Source: Pterobdella sp. o SKG-2022
Taxonomy: Eukaryota; Annelida; Clitellata; Hirudinida; Piscicolidae
Direction: 5' to 3'
Assembly (NCBI GenBank): GCA_964035795.1
Contig: OZ038322.1
Span: 17,221,447-17,285,446 of the forward strand
Length of the DNA stretch: 64,000 nucleotides
This document shows, in pieces, positions 24,301 through 36,300 of this stretch. Both the position numbers and the translations under genes were made by a program. Numbering within the stretch: the first letter of the stretch is position 1; each line of letters begins with the position of its first letter. The notes under the pieces were generated by a model. It worked only from the letters and a program-made list of their open reading frames with translations, was not told the origin of the DNA and made no database searches.

Positions 24301-27300
24301 TATATCTTCTCTTTATAGCCTTGTTAATAGATATTTAGGAATTAAATTTCAAATTCCATCAAAAATCCTACAGGTACACGAGCTGTGTGATAGTTTTTGC
24401 CACAGGTATATAAGCTGTTTGAAGGTTGTTATTTATGTTCAAATTCAACTTACATTTAATTCATTTAATAACTCTAAACTTTGACAATCAGTTCTGAATA
24501 TATCAATCATTTCCATTATAAGTTTAAAAGTTTTTCAATTTATCAAAGCCTTTCAAGCCGCTTAATACTAACATGTAACTGAAAACCTATTAGAAACTGA
24601 AACAATGAAATACACATATATCAAAGCATATTTATACAAACATCCACCTACTTACTAACACACTAACCTAAACATCTATCCACCAAAAATACAATAACGT
24701 TACAAACACATACTACACAATAACTTATGCTTTAACTCACACCGACATCACAAATCCATACCGACATCACAAAAAGCTACACCGACCCACACCGACATCA
24801 AAAATACCCACACAATTCTACACAAACATCCCAAAACTTCTCACCGATATCCCGAAATTGCCCACCGACCAGGGTAAGATGCCGATAGACTTAGTGATTG
24901 AAGACAGGGACGCAGCGTCAATACCTTCCATCACATCCAAATCTTTCTCTGCTGATTACGACCACAATACTCCCCACGATCAGGTTACTGTTTGTGATAT
25001 ACTTAAATAGTCTAATATACAGTAAAACAAATAGTGTTGTATACAGTAACACAGTGTTATATACAGTAATATAAGTAGTTTTATATACAGTAAGATGAGA
25101 AAGTTATAAATAACAATATAAATGTAATGAGCAGTGTTATATATATTAGTATCGGTTGTTTTTTTTTTGTGTTTAATTGTTCACGTTTTATCTATGTGTT
25201 TTTAGCACTGCTTCATGAAACAAGACCGTGTTTTAAGCATCTTTAAGAATCTTCATCAAAGGCAGCTTTATTTTTTTCGTTACTTTTAGTTATTGTCTTT
25301 AATTATAATGGGTCTTAGTATTATATTGGTATTATTATGTCGGTATGTCTTTTATTATTTGTCTTTGTGCTATTATCGAGACGAGGTGGAAAAGAGTATT
25401 TTAAAGATAACTAAAAAGAGTGAAGAATATATTTATAGTAAAATTCTATTTACTTATTTAATTAAATATTATGCACGAAGTAGAAGTTTCGATTCAAAAT
25501 TGTTAATTGTTTAGTTTTATATTTATTATTCAAGTTTGTATCCAATGCATTATGTATCTGATGAACCATAGTTTTGAAAGTTAAACTGTTTAAATTAAGA
25601 AGATTATGTATGTTCTGGTTCAAAGATACGTGAATTTTTTCTTCGCAACTGCAGCTGAACTTTGATGTGAGGTCTGAAAGGTAATAGGACATCTTTGATT
25701 AATTAAGCTCAATAAATGTCAGTTACAGAAGAAAATATACGCTGTATCACAACTTATTAAGCATTTTCAGTTTAAATGTGTAAAATCTTTTAAAAAATTC
25801 ATCGATAATGTAGATTTTCTTTCTAATGGTGTGCTATATAGTACACAGTTCCTCACACTTGCATTATGAATCTTCAATATTATTGATTTTGTTACACTAT
25901 TTCATGTTCAGACGAAATTTTTGGAATTATTCAAAATTTTTTATTTAAAACATTTATAAAAAATTCTCATGAAAGTGCAAAATTTTGAAAAAAAAAAATT
26001 TTAGTGCGAAACAATATCGGAAAATTGTTGGAAAAAAACTCCCACAAAAATTCAAAAAATAATTTTAAAAACGAATGAAAAAATTGATAAAATTACAAGC
26101 TAAAACATGAAAGAGAAACGAACTATAATGAAAGAAACTACATCAATAAAGTTTAAGTAGCGTCACTGACCACACTACGGGCTTCTGTTCTTAATGATAT
26201 TTCTGATGGTGATTTTTGTGTGTAATTGTATCAGGAAAAAATTGTACTTATTTTTCAACCCTAATATAGTCTCAAATAGTTTTGATCGAATAATCATGGG
26301 AAATAAATAAAATTATTTGAAGTAACATTGTAGAAATGTACTTAGCAAAAAAGTTATGTTTAGAATATAGAGATTGCATGGATAAAATAAATACAAGTTG
26401 TGGAGGGAGACTAATAAATAATAAAAACTCTAGGCACATAAAATAAAGCAAAAATTAGCATACAAAGGTGAAAGCTTATGAAAATACAAGCAAGGCATAC
26501 AAACACAGTAAAGGGTATGAAACCACGTAGAAACGCATAACAAACAAACATTTAAAAAAATAACCAAACACACATACAAACACCCGCATTGGAGTTGCCC
26601 TGTCTGAGGCATTAATTTAATAGGGAGGCTTACATGATCAAGTTGCTAGCTTGTAGAACATTTGAGCGAGGTGTTTTGCTAGATGCTTCTAAGCTTTCAC
26701 TCCTTGTTCTTTTATCAAAATTTGAAAACATTTTTTTCTTTGCTATATATTTAGCTCTTTTTAATGTATTCAGGTTCCTATAGTTTTTATAAATTATTTT
26801 TATTGTCTGACATTGCTGTAAATACATTTTTCATTTTTTCTTATTTATTATGTATAGTTTTTTTTATATTCATGGTCATGTGACTGAGAATTACCTTCTT
26901 CCGCTCAATGGTCTCGCGTAGTGGCAAGATTTGATTGGCTGGTCGCAAACACAAAATTACAATGATCGTGACAGTTGAGAATTATTTTTTGAAGAGATTT
27001 TGACGTTTTAAATTTGAAAAATTTTTGCTTCCATTTGTTTCAATTTTTTAAATATATCTATAATACTGAAATGTTATTTTTTTTTAATGCAAAACTTCAA
27101 ATTTAAATAAATATAACTTTTTTTATATGATTTTTATATCGATATCACGTAGACCTATTTTTTGTATGCAAAAAATTAAAAAATTATGTTTCAAGTTTAA
27201 AAATATGAAAGTTAATGGAGGCTGTCACAAACTTTGAAGCCCTCACCACACTACAAACAGGCCGACTCTTTGTTATGCTGCCTGTAACATTATAATGTCG

Positions 27301-30300
27301 TGTCATAAATTTATGACTTCAAAAGCTCACACAAGATTTTGAAGAGTTAAAACGAATTGAATATTTTAAATATACATTTTAAAATATTAACTAGTGGAAG
27401 CTTATAAAACAGCTACCTCTTGTCAGAAATGTCAAATATAAAAATGAAGTAACTGAATGCAGAAATAAAACACGAACATAAACCCAAAAGATTTGATTCA
27501 TTGTCAAAAATCTTTGAAAAATAACCAAAATCTTTGAAATCTTTTAAATATACCATTCATATCAGACCGAAAATCCTGGAGCTTCGGAAAAGTTTTCTAT
27601 TTGCGTTTGCATGTAATATCTTTTTGAATTTAAAACCTAAGAGAAATGCCAAGATATGATGTACAAGTGATTAATCGAAGGCGGGCTTATGCAGTTTTTT
27701 AATCACGACCTACCGATATTTTCTATTGCATCTATATCATTGTATGCATTATCAGCTGGGTTTGAAAAATGAAGCAATGAAAAGGCATTTCAGCGCTATT
27801 TTTGAAATGCGTGTTTTATTCGTTGAATTAGTGAGCATAAGATTTGAAGCAAACTTTAAGTTTCAAATAACTCCACATTCCACCTATCACAATATTCCAG
27901 CTTTAAAAATTATTTCAAAAATGAAAAAGCAATTCAACAATTTGTCAATGACCAATAAGATATTATGCCATCTCAACACTTAGAACTTCTATATAACCTA
28001 ACTTTGCTATGTTAACATTCCAACACCCCTTACACAGCGGCCATCTTCCATAAGCAACAACCATCACGAAGACGTTCAATCCACAAGATCCGACGACACA
28101 CCAGGTCCTAACAACACCAACAACACAAACGCACACAACCTGGCCGACACTAACAGTGAAACAGGTTTGTATTTGATCAAACATGAAACCACAGTTTTAT
28201 TCGGAGTTTCTGTTATTTTCAACTCATTGTGTGGCGAATTTGGTTCGATGATTTTTATGAAATTAAAAGCTTCGAACTTAATAATTATAAAAATATTTGC
28301 TTATCATTGCTTGCGATCTCTAATTATTGAAATTTAAAATGTGTTTAAAGTTAAAAATCCCAACATTTAATGGTAATATTAGAGATTTGTTGCATACACA
28401 CATATATCTATGAACTTTCTCCTTTGATGATTGTTTTCGTAAGAAATTCTCTGTTTTCAAATCCCTTCTCTATTATCCTCTTAATCATCCTCATTTCACT
28501 AGGTCGGCCATATCTTAAGGCAATCATAACTTTTAACATCTTTCATTTCTAACCATACTTAAGCTTCGTTTGTTTGCTTAGATGTGTGTTTGTTTGTATT
28601 TGTCTATGTTAAATTAGAACGATAAGCTTGAGATGAAAAGACTTTTTGCTACTATAATTAATCTTCAGACTAAAACAAAACAGAGGCCCATCTATAATGC
28701 AATTTGATTGTTATTATCGACTGCCAAGTGGACTAACAACAAAAATTCTTAGGTTAAAAAAAAATAGAAATTTAAAAATTCTAAAAGTTAACCTTTGTAA
28801 ACAAATAATGAAAATCTAGTGAAAAAACGTTAGCAGAATGATGGATTGAAACCAGCATGAGCTAATACAAGGAACATTTGGCCTCAACTATAACAACTGA
28901 CTCTCACCACTAACCGATGTTCTCTGTACCTTTATATATAATTATTGTTTTGTTTATAATAACTTTTTATTGTTTTCATTTTAGATTATTTTTAAAAGTT
29001 AATATTTTCAAATATAATAATTATTATTCCTATATAACTATTTTTAGTGTTATTTTATTCTGATAGTTTTATTTTTCTTGTTATTTATTTTATTCTTTTC
29101 TTATATATAATTATACTTACTGTTTTTATCTTTATTCTACTATTCAATTATTTAAATATATAGTTTCTATAATTTTTTTTCAAAAAACAACCGAAATAGT
29201 TCAGCTGAGGTTAAATTTTGTTTTCTGTTGATAATAGTAGAACCAAAACACATACAGATAAACTTAATACCTAAAACGTCAGATATGCAAAGCAAGTCAA
29301 AGGTTAAGAGATAACATTAAAATAAATATTAAATAATAACACAAAGTTATAAAAGTCAATGTTATATCTCCATATATTTTTGATTAGGATTTTAATTAAT
29401 AACAAATTACTTGACAATAATCCAATATATGATAAAATAAGACTCATCAAAGCTAATGATACTATTAAAATTAATAAGAGTAATCATGAAAATGATAAGG
29501 ATATTGTTATAAAGGATTAATATATGGTATTAGATCCTGTTGAAACTTATTGATAAAGGTGATGAAACTTGAAAACCACTTTATTATTTAATATTTAATC
29601 ATTTTCGCAAAAATTCAAAAAATTTAACAAATTCAAACCAAAAAAAAATCATTTTAAAGCTACCTAAGTTACTTTGAAAAATCAATTTTTGTTATGTAAA
29701 GCGGGAGAAAGAAAATGTTTATTTAATTTATATTTGCTGTATGTACACAAGATATGTTTACTAGCTCAAGAAGCCTCTTTAAAACAGATGTTTTTCCATC
29801 CCTCAATCTCGCCAAACTGTTCTTTTCTTTCTATAATTTATCTCTCAATATTTTGGTTAAAAATTATGGAGGAATGATCAATTTCATTTCATACAGCTCT
29901 TCATTCACTAACTTACCATTCCGCATGTCCGAAAACCTGATCATTAATCTTTCTATTCATAAATCTTTCATTCATTCATTAATCATGTCATTCAGTAAAT
30001 TCTTCAGTCTATTTATCCATTCATTCGTTTATTCATCCATCCATTCAAAAACAATTTATCAAACTATCCAGTCGCCTATCAAAGCCATTGATAATCTTCC
30101 ACGCTAGCACACTGAACTAACAATACCCTTGTAAACATATGATGAACATTCACAAAAACAGGTCTAACACGCTTTGACGAGCACATGCAAGTGGCATTCA
30201 CACATGAAAAATTGAGAAATAAACAAAAAACCAAAATTATATAAAAAATTTAACGTGCAAGAAAGGTATTGAACAAGTTTAGAACGTTAACAAATGCATG

Positions 30301-33300
30301 AAAACAAATGGAAAGAGAAGGCCATTAAAATCTTATGGTACGTACAGCTAGCTGTGTGTTTTAAAAAGTTATTTTGCATAAAGAGACATAACACAAACCA
30401 AATGGTACTTCAAATTGGAAACAAATTCAAATACATTGGATACAACAAAGAGATACTAATCTGTTTTGAAGCGTTTCACAACCGCATTGCACATGGCTTT
30501 AACCCCAGCCTACTGCACTACACCGGACATCCATCCATCATTCATTCATCCACCTGCCAAGCGTTTTTCTTCCATCCATCTTGCATATTTTCTATTTTTA
30601 TTTTATCCAGTCAGATTTCGATTTTATATAAACGCCCTTATTGAATTCTCAATTCTCTTTATTAAGCTTTCTTGCGCCATTTTTCCATTCAAGATTTACA
30701 CCTTCTCAATTATTTTTTATATATTCCTAGTTATTCAATTTTTTTGATGATTTAATTTTATTCATCCATCCATCCATCCGTCCATCCATCTTGCTTGATC
30801 AATAGACCATATAGCCCGCAGCTATGCGAAAATTGTCTTGGCTACTGCTCCGTAGAAAACACCGTGGTAACGGTTACAATGATCACATGTGTATTTAGGA
30901 AATAACTTTATCAACGTAAACACAACTTATTTGTAATAAGAATTTTTAAACTTTTAAAAATGACTTAATTTCCAAAAATAAACATTTTTTATGTGAACAA
31001 CGTTAAAAGATTGCTATATCTTTTGGGATATTTTGATTTTCTTGAAAAGCTTAATGAAGACTGACAATCAAAACAAAATGTGTGGTTTTGTTTTTAGTTT
31101 CTGTAAAAAAATTCAAAATATTCCACTAAACTAATGAAAATTCAACAAAATAACATCAATCTAAACACCTTTTAAAATTTATTCAAACAGTCTATAATAA
31201 CATAAAGACAAATTATAGGGGCCCCAACCACTTCACACCAACACCACATCAGCGGTATCAAATGCTTGCCCGAGGGCTTCAATCAAAGTTATAATCATCG
31301 TCTAATTACTCTGCGAATAATTCTCCTTTATTCTTAAATTATTCTTCTTTGTTCTTGTATTCTTTCTCTTTCTTTGTTTTTATCGCTTTTTAATTCGCGT
31401 TGTTTTCTGAGAGGTTACTTAGCCTTGAGTTGCTATTTTAATAAAAATAATTACCGATGATAGGAATTTTAATTCTAAAACATATCTAAATAATCTGTTT
31501 ATTTTTAATAATTGTATCATTTTTCTGAAGAGTTTTCTTAGGATAACGAAGTTACCCGTGTATAATACGCATCTTAACTCAATAGAAAACTATGTAGTGT
31601 TGTGATAAATTTATAATGCACTTTCCAAGAATGAATGTAATTATTAAAAACATCAAAGAATAAAATAAATAATTTAATAATTTCTCACAAAATTAAATGT
31701 TCATAATAAAAATATTTTAAAAGTAAAATTAATTTTTTTCATAAAAAATAATTTTAATAATAAAAATAAATATGAATAAGCTATTAAGATGAGTAAAGAT
31801 AAAAGTAATGAAGTAATAAACAAGACTAACGACAAATAAACAAAAATTAATACTAATGCTACACGGCTTGAGAAATAAACTTCGATTTATGATTTAATTC
31901 TTTGTATAATCATAAGATAAGCAGCAAGATCTTGTATATTTCATAAGACAAAAATTTTAAAAAATTTCGACAAATGTCTTAAAAATTTAGAGGATGAACA
32001 GGGTTCTACTTCTCAAGACAATTGTTAGTGGTTTTTTAAAGCTCCGAAAGTCTTTTTCATTTTAAATATATATTAAAAAAAACTAATCACAAGCGACAAT
32101 GAATTAAGACTTTAGTTTATTTTAAAATAGACATGAGTGATTTTCAGAATTTTTTTTAAATAAAGAGTTTTCATAGAAAACTTTTCAAAGCTAATAATGC
32201 TTATGTGGATTTATGAATGTTGCGAGAGGGCTACAGAAACAACAATAGTCTTATATGTTAAAACACTCTAGAATTAATATTGAGAAATTTATATTCAAAA
32301 AGTTATTAAATTCATATGTGATGTTGAAAATTATGTTTTAAAGCACTTATGAAACTCGCAAGAAAGCGATGCATATTCACTATGGCACTAATTATGATGG
32401 CAGTATGTAATGGCTTTCTCTTTTTAGTGGCGTGTTAACATGAAAGTTTAACAATACTTAAGTGGAAGCATTTCAAAGTAATTTTTATACTCAAAATATC
32501 TTGTTGATATTGAAAAGTTTCGAGGTACATATAAGAAGCGATTTATACTGGGAGAATTCTCCTAAAAAATTCTAAAAAATAAATTACCGGAAAAGGAAGA
32601 GATTGAGGAAGTTGCAACATGAAATGGCTCCTAACTATTTGAGTGCTGGCGAATATGGGATGGCAAGAGTAGTGGAATGTGAATTAAAATCATTATTTTA
32701 GAAACAATTATTAAGAGAAGAGTAAAATGATTAAAAGTACAAGAAATGTGATCAAAAGTTTTCGTCGATAAGATGAAGCAATATATGCAATGATATCTCA
32801 CAAAAAGTTATTTGGAGAGCAAAGGTTTTTTCAATACAATCTTACATTTTCAAGTACGTTGCTAGAAAATGAATTTCCTTTTCAAACTTTTGTTATACTC
32901 GGATTATAGTAAAAGCAAACAAAACACTTAAGTCACTTTGAGAAAGAGCACTTAAAAAATTAATTTTCATGGAGACTAAAACAAGTGGAAAAGGAAAAAA
33001 ATGCAAGTGATCTTTTGTCCATCAAGAATGCAATTAAAGATGCTTGCGAGATTCCGCGGAATAGCACAAAGATTGTGGTGGGAGGGTGGAGGTGGTGGTA
33101 GTGAGGGTGGTTGGTGGTGATGAGGTTGGTGGTGGTGGTGGGGATTTTATAAAATAAATTTTTTCAAAAATAATTCAGAAATAAAATGATAAATTTGAAG
33201 TGCAAGAGGTTCATTTTCAGCCAAGCGATTAGACTTCAAAACAGCATCAAGAGCCCTTTCAATTTTACCTCTAATCCCTCTCATATTTTTTTTAATACTT

Positions 33301-36300
33301 TTTATCAGAATCCCCACTAAAACTGTTTTACTCGCTTTTCTTGTTTTTAATGCACATTTAAGAATATTTTCGTTTACAATAGTGAAGCGTTTTTGGTATT
33401 TTTCAATTTTCGTCTGATAAATCAAGTTTTTGCATTTTGATGTTATATAAACTGCGCAAAAAAAAAATCAAAATATTTCTCAATATCCAAATTTTTTTTT
33501 GGAATTAACACAACTTTCACTCAAAACTGATTCAGATACTAGCTTCAAAATGTTTGAGCATATCTATTTCCTCATAACCCATATACAACCCACAAGCCCA
33601 TACACAATCTATCATAAGCTCGTCTAATTCAAAGCAAATGATTCAGGAGACTGCCTAGACAACAGTGTGGGTTCAGGAGATGGAACTGCCGACGAAGAAA
33701 ACGACGTCAATGGTAATCTTGCGAAACAGCAAAAAAAACGTGGGATTTTTCCTAAAATCGCTACTAACATAATGCGAGCCTGGCTCTTCCAACACTTAAC
33801 GGTCAGATGTTTTTTATTGGTTTTTGATTTTTGAATGGCAAGTTCAAAAATGCTCATCGAGATGTTCACATTTGACTTGTTTTGAGTTTTGTTTAGTGAA
33901 TTGGTTTTGTTGAAAAAATGCTTATAAATAGTTAATCGTTTTTTGCTAGTTGCTCATAAATATTGTTGGTTTATTTGAAACTTCATAAATATAGTTTACA
34001 GATAACATCATAAAACAAAAAAAAATGTGGAAAAAACCTCAGACAATAAAAAGATATTGGCGCATGTATTAATAAGATTTGATGCAAGATAAGGACGGTG
34101 TGACTATAATGATGAACACAAAAATTAACTCAATCTATTCTTCAAATAAAACAGCATTTGTTTCAATTATTTAACGCTGAACACAAACCCATTATGATAA
34201 AACTGAAAAATTTCTCAACCTCAAAAACTTTCGATGACCAGAAATGTATGTAGGCGATTAGGTGAACTTCTTGGAGGCTATGGTATGCATGGCTAAGTAA
34301 AATGAGGATCGCTGCAAAACTAATGAAATACTCATTTTTGTAGTTTTTATTAGAAGTTTTGATTTATGTGTAACTAGATTTTTGTGTTGTTTTCACTGGT
34401 GAATGTGGTCTATGGGGAAAGGGTGAGCACTAGAAACTTAGGGAATTCATAAGCAAATCTGAGCATCGTTTGAAAGTGCACCACAAACATCATCATATGA
34501 ATGCAGAAGGCATTATGAAACGTCACAAGTAAACATACACATCCAAACACACGCACATGAACACATTCAAACACACGCACGCACATAAACACAATCTCAT
34601 GAGCATCTTGACGATATGAGAGGCAAAGTGTATACTTCATAAATCGTATGTCGTGTTATGCGCACAATGTATGTATACGTGTGTGTGTTTCTTTACGTTA
34701 CTTGGTGTTTGTGTGTTCGCTTGTGTGTGTACTTACTCGTGTCATTATTTTTCAACCTGCACGCACTCTAGTACGATTCCTCTTAGGATGCTGCACAAAA
34801 CACTATAATCTTCCAAATTCAACAACGCAAAACCATCCGAAACACTAGTTTCAATGGATCAATCTCATAGAAAAGGTGAAATAACTAAAAACTCCAAAAA
34901 TTAAAAACTGTTTTCACAAAATGAAATAGTATGTTTATATAAATATGGAAGCAAAAAAGATTGGAAAAATCGAGACGGGGATCATTACTAAGGTTATTGT
35001 TTTGTTTAAGTTGACTGGTCCTTGAAGACCTAGTGATAAATGGAGGCGTGTGTTTGCAGAAAAAAACTAGCGTAGTAAGCCGTGTTTGTTACGAGATTTA
35101 ACATCCCAAACAGTTTAAAATGCCTATTTAAAACCATTCTAAGCTTTTTAAAGATATTTTTTAAATAATCTTTTCACCACATCGCTGCAAAATGCTACTT
35201 TAACGAAACAGTTGTGTTATGATTAATTTTTTTTATTTAAAAAAAATAAATATCTGAAAAAAAAAGTTATTTTTGTTAAATTCCATTACGGTTTTTCTAT
35301 TAAGTTCTATTAAAATTTCTTATTTTCCGAGAATGCCGAGAAAATTGACTTGATGTGAAGAAAGATTCAGGTTGAATGTTATATTAGAGGCAGATTGATA
35401 ACAAACTTTGATGGGTGGTAGAATTTGATAAAAGCCATAGCAGCTGAAGATTTATTTTATATTAATCTCAAAAAAATAAGACAAAACTTACAAACACAAC
35501 GATCTATACATATACAATAAAAAAGCATATGAGGCGCACATAAAAGTACTAAATACTAAGACATACAGACAAATCAAAGCACACAGACACACCAAGCTAC
35601 ACAAACAAACATAACAAACTGAAGAGATACAAAATCTGTTGAAGCAACTGTTCATGTTTGCACAGCCATCATCATGATCTATCATTATCATCATCATCTT
35701 CGTCTTCTTCATTTTCCTCTTCATCATGATAATCTTCTTTTTCTTTTTCATCCTCATTCCTATCATCATCTTCTTCTTTTTCATCATCATCTTTATCACC
35801 ACTATCTTCATCAAGCTCATCATCTCTATCTTCATCATCCTCACTTTTTTTCTCATCATAACTATCTTCTTCATCATTACTATATTCTTCATCTTTACTA
35901 TCTTCACCATCATACTTATCTGTTTTATCATCATTATCGTTCTCATCATCCTTATCATATTTTTCTTTTTTCAGTATCATCATTATCATCATCATCCTCA
36001 TACCATAAATTCATCATAACTATTTTCTTCTTCACCATCTTCATTTACAACTAACTTTTCGAATATTATTTATTTTTAACTATTTATACAATTAATAGTA
36101 TCTTTTAATGCTTTTCTTATCATTGACAATAATTACAACACTCAAGATAACCTCAAATATGATTATGGACGCCTTACGTTTATGCTTCTGTAAGAAAACA
36201 TGCTTCAATATAAATAGAATGATACAAAAATGATTTTGTTTTGAGATGGTTCATATAAATCATCATCATCTCCATGGTTTTCCTCCTCATCATCACATCA

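Larger units (their letters stand above)
19330..24373 (+). other. Meis introns 3-5
   Basis: AT-rich intron sequence around the 51-bp exons. It includes a single arm of a dispersed foldback family at 21063-21115. No further exon or gene is seen. Confidence 0.6.
24984..33646 (+). other. Meis introns 7-9
   Basis: AT-rich introns, apart from exons 8 and 9. Contents are diffuse ATTC/ATCC tetranucleotide runs at 29780-30070 and 30520-30560, a pure ATCC/GTCC run at 30763-30791, and a G-rich GGT repeat at 33074-33143. The plus-strand ORFs over the ATTC/ATCC runs are repeat artefacts. Confidence 0.6.

Noticed and set aside
29674..30747. Overlapping plus-strand ORFs rich in Ser, His, Pro and Ile
   Set aside because: They follow ATTC/ATCC tetranucleotide runs inside a Meis intron; coding appearance is due to the repeat.
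33624..33869. Minus-strand ORF of 81 codons over the homeodomain exon
   Set aside because: Antisense shadow of Meis exon 10.
34410..34848. Cys/Val-rich ORFs on both strands
   Set aside because: Produced by CA/TG-rich stretches in a Meis intron.
35488..36054. Long ORFs on both strands (up to 156 codons), Asp/Glu-, Met/Lys- or His/Leu-rich
   Set aside because: They are translations of one degenerate triplet repeat tract, open in several frames at once. No domain and no splice context.
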